Shown here piece after piece: positions 60,701 to 64,000 of a DNA stretch of 64,000 nucleotides. Position 1 is the stretch's first letter. Each line of letters starts with the position of its first letter. Origin of the DNA: Maricaulis sp047308265 (GTDB lineage Bacteria > Pseudomonadota > Alphaproteobacteria > Caulobacterales > Maricaulaceae); contig NZ_JBKQWY010000001.1 in the NCBI RefSeq assembly GCF_047308265.1, forward strand, positions 496,001 through 560,000. The letters are read 5' to 3'. The translations under genes were made by a program, and so were the position numbers. The notes under the pieces are model-generated. The model did not search any database. It was given only the letters and a program-made list of their open reading frames with translations, and was not told where the DNA came from.

Positions 60701-62264
60701 TTCCACGCCGGGGGTGCCGCTGATTTCACCTCCGCCGCACCATGATATCTATTCGATCGAGGACCTCGCCCAGCTGATCTATGATCTCAAACAGATCAAT
60801 CCGACAGCGCGGGTCGGCGTGAAGCTCGTGGCGTCGGCCGGTGTGGGCGCGGTGGCGGCCGGTGTCGCCAAGGCCAAGGCAGATATCATCAATATCTCCG
60901 GTTCGGTCGGAGGCACGGGTGCAGCCGCGCTGACATCCATCAAGTTTGCCGGTGGTCCGCTGGAATTGGGGCTGGCCGAAGCCCATCAAATGCTCTCGCT
61001 CAATGGTTTGCGTGACCGGGTGACTCTGCGCGCGGACGGTGGCATTCGGACCGGGCGGGACATTGTCATGGCTGCCATGCTGGGCGCTGAGGAGTTCGGC
61101 ATCGGTACGACAGCGCTCATCGCGCTGGGCTGTTTGATGGTGCGTCAGTGTCATTCCAACACCTGTCCGGTCGGCGTATGCACCCAGGATGAGGCCCTGC
61201 GCGACCGCTTCCATGGCATCCCCGATCACGTCGTCAATCTGATGACCTTCCTGGCTGATGATGTGCGCCAGATTCTGGCGGATATCGGTGCAACGTCGCT
61301 GGAAGATGTCATCGGCCGGTCCGATCTTCTGGCCCAGGTCTCCCGGGGCTCCGGAGCTCTGGACGATCTGGACCTGGCCGCCATCATGGCTCGCGCCGAT
61401 GGGGCTGACCGCCCGGTCCGGTCAACCCGGGTCCAGCGCAATGATGTGGTCCCGGCCCTGGACGAGCAGATCCTCAAAGATGCGGCAGCGGTCTTTGAAC
61501 GACGCGAAAAAATGCAGCTCGACTACTCGGTGCGCAATACCGACCGGGCGGTGGGCACACGCACGAGTTCGGAAATCATCCAGCGGTTCGGTGAGGACGG
61601 CCTGGCACCGCATCAGTTGACCCTCAGACTGCGTGGGTCGGCCGGTCAGTCGCTCGGGGCGTTTGCCGCCCGGGGCTTGCGGATCGAGGTCGATGGCGAC
61701 GCCAATGATTATGTCGGCAAAGGTCTGTCCGGTGCCACGCTTGTGCTGCGTCCGTTCAAGGCCAGCGAGGCCCGTGCGGCTCAGAGCGCGATTATCGGCA
61801 ATACATGCCTGTATGGTGCAAGTTCCGGATCATTATTTGCATCCGGCCGGGCCGGGCAGCGTTTCGCGGTTCGCAATTCGGGCGCCATCACGGTTGTCGA
61901 GGGCTGCGGGACCAATGGATGTGAATACATGACCGGTGGCATCGCGGTCATTCTGGGGGATGTGGGCGATAACTTCGCTGCCGGCATGACCGGGGGTGAC
62001 GCCTTTATTTATGATCCGTCGGATCGCCTTGGTGAGCGACTCAATCGAGAGACAGTGACCCAATTGCCGCTGGCGGGTGATGCAGAGATCCGCTGTAAGG
62101 CCTTGATCGAACGACATGTGGTTGAAACCGGCTCGGCACGCGGCCGCGCACTGCTGGATGACTGGAACCGGGTCCGCACAGACTTCGTGCACCTGCGCGG
62201 TCAGGAAGAAATGAGCCGGTCCGGCGGGCGGGACCTGGCCTGGGATGAGCAGAAGACGGCTTGA
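57726..62264 (+). CDS. gltB: Glutamate synthase large subunit GltB
   Basis: A 1512-residue enzyme making two glutamates from glutamine and 2-oxoglutarate. The class II amidotransferase Cys is residue 38 (DACGVGL) after a 37-residue propeptide. Domains: amidotransferase (38 to about 430), linker, FMN synthase domain with INISGSVGGTGAAALTS, the 3Fe-4S Cys cluster in RQCHSNTCPVGVC, and the C-terminal GXGXG domain (about 1270-1480). Length is normal for the family and no frame break is seen. Confidence 0.97.
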   Translation: MSQTAKPNSNWNPARHKAALTYLEETGLYDPLSERDACGVGLVADIKGEARREIVTLAIDALKAVWHRGAIDADGRTGDGAGLRVGVPQAFFRKAVARTGHEPESGDVIVGMVFLPRTDFAARERARSIIEAEILHEGFQFYGWRQPPVDLSVLGEKARATRPEIEQVLLRDPQGRDKETISQILYIIRRRIERRAREEGLQDLYICSLSSDDIIYKGLFLAQDIDRFYLDLADPEFVSPFAIFHQRYSTNTFPEWRLAQPFRMLAHNGEINTIRGNINWMKSHEIVMAATAFAGAEDDVKPVIQPGSSDSAALDQTFEVLVRAGRSAPMAKTLLIPEAWSKRTGVIPAKWQALYEYCNAVMEPWDGPAAVAAYDGRWAIAGLDRNGLRPMRYSVTTDGLLVVGSETGMAPIDPDRVCERGDVTPGRLIALDLKDGKFYRPHEILDQLSEAHAYEDWLTEMRDIESVIGPGTEDQAFTEDSMTRRQIAAGFTFESIELVIDAMAADGKEAVGSMGDDTPLAVLSEQSRPMSHFFRQGFSQVTNPPIDPLREGRVMGLKTRFRNLGNILAQDETQADVLVLDSPILTNGMYQRWRDYLGGAVKDIDCLLDVSVASGDGAAMGEAIEHILEEAEIAVSDGATHLVLTDHRQDEKRAALPMILVAGAVHAHLVRKGLRNSCSLNIRSAECFDPHYAAVLIGLGATTVNPYLAFETVNCRNGQNDLKRRETAKRMKAAFDAGLLKIMSKMGISVISSYRGGCNFEVIGLSRALVDRYLPGVVSRISGIGLPGLERRTIDLHREAWSGRPVLSIGGFYRQRASAEHHALTSDAISNVQQAVRQNDPIAWGKYRDGLLAQGPVHLRDLMDFRSLGNAQPLSEVESINAIRQRFVTPGMSLGALSPEAHGALNVAMNRIGAKSVSGEGGEDPVRYKPLPNGDNMNSAVKQIASGRFGVTARYLNECREFEIKVAQGAKPGEGGQLPGFKVTEFIARMRHSTPGVPLISPPPHHDIYSIEDLAQLIYDLKQINPTARVGVKLVASAGVGAVAAGVAKAKADIINISGSVGGTGAAALTSIKFAGGPLELGLAEAHQMLSLNGLRDRVTLRADGGIRTGRDIVMAAMLGAEEFGIGTTALIALGCLMVRQCHSNTCPVGVCTQDEALRDRFHGIPDHVVNLMTFLADDVRQILADIGATSLEDVIGRSDLLAQVSRGSGALDDLDLAAIMARADGADRPVRSTRVQRNDVVPALDEQILKDAAAVFERREKMQLDYSVRNTDRAVGTRTSSEIIQRFGEDGLAPHQLTLRLRGSAGQSLGAFAARGLRIEVDGDANDYVGKGLSGATLVLRPFKASEARAAQSAIIGNTCLYGASSGSLFASGRAGQRFAVRNSGAITVVEGCGTNGCEYMTGGIAVILGDVGDNFAAGMTGGDAFIYDPSDRLGERLNRETVTQLPLAGDAEIRCKALIERHVVETGSARGRALLDDWNRVRTDFVHLRGQEEMSRSGGRDLAWDEQKTA

Positions 62265-62306
62265 GACCAAAGTTCACCTGCTGCACTGCAATAGAGGCAT
62301 TGGTTA

Positions 62307-62337
62307 GGGGCCGATTACGCGCTAGGTGATCGGCCCC
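62307..62337. terminator. Hairpin between gltB and ppa
   Basis: GGGGCCGAT (62307-62315) pairs with ATCGGCCCC (62329-62337) across a 13-base loop. There is only a weak T run after it, so termination may be partial or Rho-assisted. Confidence 0.5.
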
Positions 62338-62383
62338 GCCTGTTTGAACAACGGGCCCGTCTTGTCTTGGAAGGATCAGGGAC

Positions 62384-62911
62384 ATGCGCATCGACAAGAT
62401 CTCGCTCGGTGAAAATCCGCCGGAAGATATCAATGTGATCATCGAAGTGCCGGTGGGTGGCGAGCCGGTGAAATATGAAATGGACAAGGATTCGGGGACG
62501 GTATTTGTCGACCGCTTCCTGCACACGCCGATGCGCTATCCGTGTAATTACGGATTCATGCCGCACACCCTGTCCGATGACGGTGACCCGATTGATGTGA
62601 TGGTTTTGGGCCAGACGACCCTGGTGCCGGGCTGTGTTGTCCGTGCCCGTCCGATCGGCGTGCTGATGATGGAAGATGAAAGCGGTCTGGACGAGAAAAT
62701 CCTGGCAGCGCCGCACAGCAAGATCTCAGCGATGTATGATGACATTCGCGACTATACCGATGTTCAAAAGGCGCTGATCGCTCGCATTGGCCATTTCTTT
62801 GAACACTACAAGGATCTGGAGCCGAACAAGTGGGTGAAAGTCACCGGCTGGGAAGGCGCGGAGAAGGCGCAGCAGCTGATCATGGAAGCGATCGAGCGCG
62901 CGCAAAAATAA
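62384..62911 (+). CDS. ppa: Inorganic pyrophosphatase (family I)
   Basis: A 175-residue soluble pyrophosphatase. Seen: INVIIEVPVGGEPVKYEMDK, the DGDPIDVMVL metal-binding signature, and a late FFEHYKDLEPNKWVKV. It removes pyrophosphate from biosynthesis. ATG 62384 follows AAGGATCAGGG; a strong terminator follows the stop. Confidence 0.97.
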   Translation: MRIDKISLGENPPEDINVIIEVPVGGEPVKYEMDKDSGTVFVDRFLHTPMRYPCNYGFMPHTLSDDGDPIDVMVLGQTTLVPGCVVRARPIGVLMMEDESGLDEKILAAPHSKISAMYDDIRDYTDVQKALIARIGHFFEHYKDLEPNKWVKVTGWEGAEKAQQLIMEAIERAQK

Positions 62912-62936
62912 TCCATCCGCTGGATTGAAATGACAG

Positions 62937-62966
62937 AACCCGCTGACCCCGGTCAGCGGGTTTTTT
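62937..62966 (+). terminator. Rho-independent terminator after ppa
   Basis: AACCCGCTGACC (62937-62948) pairs with GGTCAGCGGGTT (62951-62962), running into TTTTTT. Confidence 0.93.
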
Positions 62967-63037
62967 GTTTGATCCTGCAGTGAGGGCCAGTGCTGCGGTG
63001 AGGGTCGATCTGTCGCGCGCGTTTCAAAGCGTTCAGG

Positions 63038-63430
63038 TCAGGCCGTTTCCGGCGTGCTGAAGGCGCCCTGAACATCCTTCACATAGACCAGTGCGCGACC
63101 GCTGGCGACGATATCACCCGTGTCGGACCGGCAAGTGGTCTCCAGATCAACCAGGAATTTTTCCGGACGGAGCTGGGTGATGGCGACGTCGGCCGTCAGC
63201 GTTTCGCCTGGCCGGACCGCCCGGTGAAACACGGTTTCCTGTTTGAGATAATTGGTGCCCCGCCCGGGCAGGTCCACGCCCAGCAGGTCGGAGAACATGG
63301 CATTGATCAGGGCCTCGGGCACCACATCCTGCGGGACCGGCGCGCCGGTCAGCGCGGCGAAACGTGCGCTGTCTGTGTCGGAGAACATACGGGTGCGTCG
63401 GGCGCTCTGGCCCAGGGCGAGCGGTGTCAT
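63038..63430 (-). CDS. MaoC-like hot-dog protein, probably non-catalytic
   Basis: A 130-residue hot-dog-fold protein with QETVFHRAVRPGETLTADVAI typical of MaoC-like proteins. The hydratase signature with Asp and His is not found; its place reads FAALTGAPVP. It overlaps the catalytic MaoC gene by four bases, so the two products may pair as an active/inactive heterodimer. Last gene of an operon with an acyl-CoA synthetase. Confidence 0.75.
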   Translation of the reverse strand: MTPLALGQSARRTRMFSDTDSARFAALTGAPVPQDVVPEALINAMFSDLLGVDLPGRGTNYLKQETVFHRAVRPGETLTADVAITQLRPEKFLVDLETTCRSDTGDIVASGRALVYVKDVQGAFSTPETA

Positions 63431-63795
63431 CGGGCGAGCTCCGTCTTGCCGCGGCAGGTGATGGTCTGGTCATTCAACCGGGTGATCATGAGGTCGAGCT
63501 GGACCGTGTCGGCCTGCACGGCGGTGATCTCGGCAGAAAACTGCAGCGGTTCACCCACAGGCGAGGGGGCCGGATACATGGTTTCCTGGCTCAGCTGACG
63601 ACCGCCGGGCACCAATTCCTCCACGACACCGCGCAGGACGGCACAGAGCAGGGCGCCGTGTGCGACGGTCTTGCCGAAGCGGGTCGTGCCGGCAAAAACC
63701 GGATCAACATGTATGGGGTTGTTATCGCCGGACAGCTCGGCGAAGGCGTCAAAATCCGCCTGGGTGAAGGTCTTGTTCAAAGTGGCGCGGGTCAC
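63427..63795 (-). CDS. MaoC-family enoyl-CoA hydratase
   Basis: A 122-residue hot-dog enzyme with the full hydratase-2 signature SGDNNPIHVDPVFA (catalytic Asp and His) and KTVAHGALLC. It likely hydrates enoyl thioesters to (R)-3-hydroxyacyl forms. The start is GTG 63795 overlapping the upstream ligase stop (GTGA); the end overlaps the second hot-dog gene. Confidence 0.88.
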   Translation of the reverse strand: MTRATLNKTFTQADFDAFAELSGDNNPIHVDPVFAGTTRFGKTVAHGALLCAVLRGVVEELVPGGRQLSQETMYPAPSPVGEPLQFSAEITAVQADTVQLDLMITRLNDQTITCRGKTELAR

Positions 63796-64000
63796 GATAC
63801 AAGCTCGGGTCTGGGGAGAAGATGTTTCTGGACTTTTCCGGCGGCGGTGCGCGGGAAATCATCGAGGAACAGAACGTATCGGGGGACTTTGAAGGCGGCG
63901 AGATGATCTCGGCACCAGGTGCGGATCTCCGTCTCGTCCAGCGCCACCCCGTCCATCAGGATCAGGCAGGCGCATCCAACCTCGCCCCATTTTTCATCAG
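63792..64000 (-). CDS. AMP-forming acyl-CoA synthetase, C-terminal end only
   Basis: The minus strand from the window edge to a TGA at 63792 encodes about 68 residues that form the C-terminal lid of an ANL-superfamily ligase: HLAAFKVPRYVLF and then FPRTAAGKVQKH with the catalytic Lys. The rest lies beyond the window. It heads an operon with the two hot-dog proteins, fitting fatty or acyl acid activation followed by hydration. Confidence 0.88.
   Translation of the reverse strand, partial: DEKWGEVGCACLILMDGVALDETEIRTWCRDHLAAFKVPRYVLFLDDFPRTAAGKVQKHLLPRPELVS

Noticed and set aside
1..64000. CRISPR array, tRNA, rRNA, insertion sequence or prophage
   Set aside because: No regularly spaced repeats, no cloverleaf-like segments noticed in the intergenic gaps, and no transposase, integrase or phage gene was found by reading both strands.

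Overview
The window looks like chromosome of a marine, stalked-type alphaproteobacterium (Maricaulales/Hyphomonadaceae or a near relative of Caulobacter). Evidence: high GC, many ATGA/TGATG gene overlaps, a Caulobacter-like TonB-dependent maltose locus, a RpoE-ChrR type singlet-oxygen locus, and an alphaproteobacterial chemotaxis cluster. The genus is inference. I saw no rRNA, tRNA, CRISPR array, insertion sequence or prophage gene.

Layout. (1) 1-12.9 kb and 14.8-25.7 kb: an alpha-glucan (maltose/maltodextrin/starch) utilisation region. It holds two GH13 alpha-glucosidases (one cut by the window edge), two SLC45/MalY-like MFS sugar carriers, a large TonB-dependent receptor, a lipoprotein alpha-amylase, a GH97 alpha-glucosidase, a secreted esterase, glucokinase, an AlgE-like outer membrane barrel, two LacI regulators and a sodium:solute symporter. 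Two flavin-dependent tryptophan-halogenase-family enzymes sit tail to tail inside it. The motif TTGCAA-N4-TTGCAA occurs in front of the GH13 and GH97 genes, and a degraded copy lies before the receptor; I propose it as the LacI/MalI-type operator. (2) 13.0-14.8 kb: an AhpD-like/ECF41 sigma/RidA operon is wedged into that region and carries a matching ECF41 promoter. (3) 25.8-26.2 kb: a small MerC-like membrane protein. (4) 26.2-32.8 kb: moaA-moaD-moaE-moaB-moaC-moeA preceded by modABC, i.e. molybdate uptake and molybdenum cofactor synthesis. (5) 32.8-37.6 kb: an ECF11 RpoE/ChrR pair divergent from an amine-oxidase-like flavoprotein, DUF1365 and cyclopropane fatty acid synthase operon. Two back-to-back TGATCC-N18-TAAA promoters lie between them. 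The ChrR has lost the Cys ligands of its N-terminal zinc site. (6) 37.9-50.4 kb: 13 co-directional genes joining a complete chemotaxis set (Hpt, STAS, CheY, CheA, CheW, four-PAS receptor, CheR, CheD, CheB) to an MCP-tip/CheZ-motif protein and a partner-switch module (STAS, receiver-PP2C phosphatase, HATPase kinase). (7) 50.5-51.4 kb: a secreted protein made of two copies of an unrecognised domain. (8) 51.8-54.5 kb: a hydroxyproline-type catabolic pair with its GntR regulator. (9) 54.5-64 kb: hemN, gltD-gltB, inorganic pyrophosphatase, and the end of an acyl-CoA synthetase/hot-dog operon.

How they work together. In the glucan region, surface amylase and GH97 would shorten polymers. The TonB receptor and barrel would import fragments, MFS carriers would cross the inner membrane, cytoplasmic GH13 enzymes would release glucose, and glucokinase would phosphorylate it. 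The most unusual parts are the halogenase pair inside a sugar locus, the ChrR without its N-terminal zinc motif, and the chemotaxis cluster fused to a phosphatase/kinase/anti-sigma-antagonist switch.
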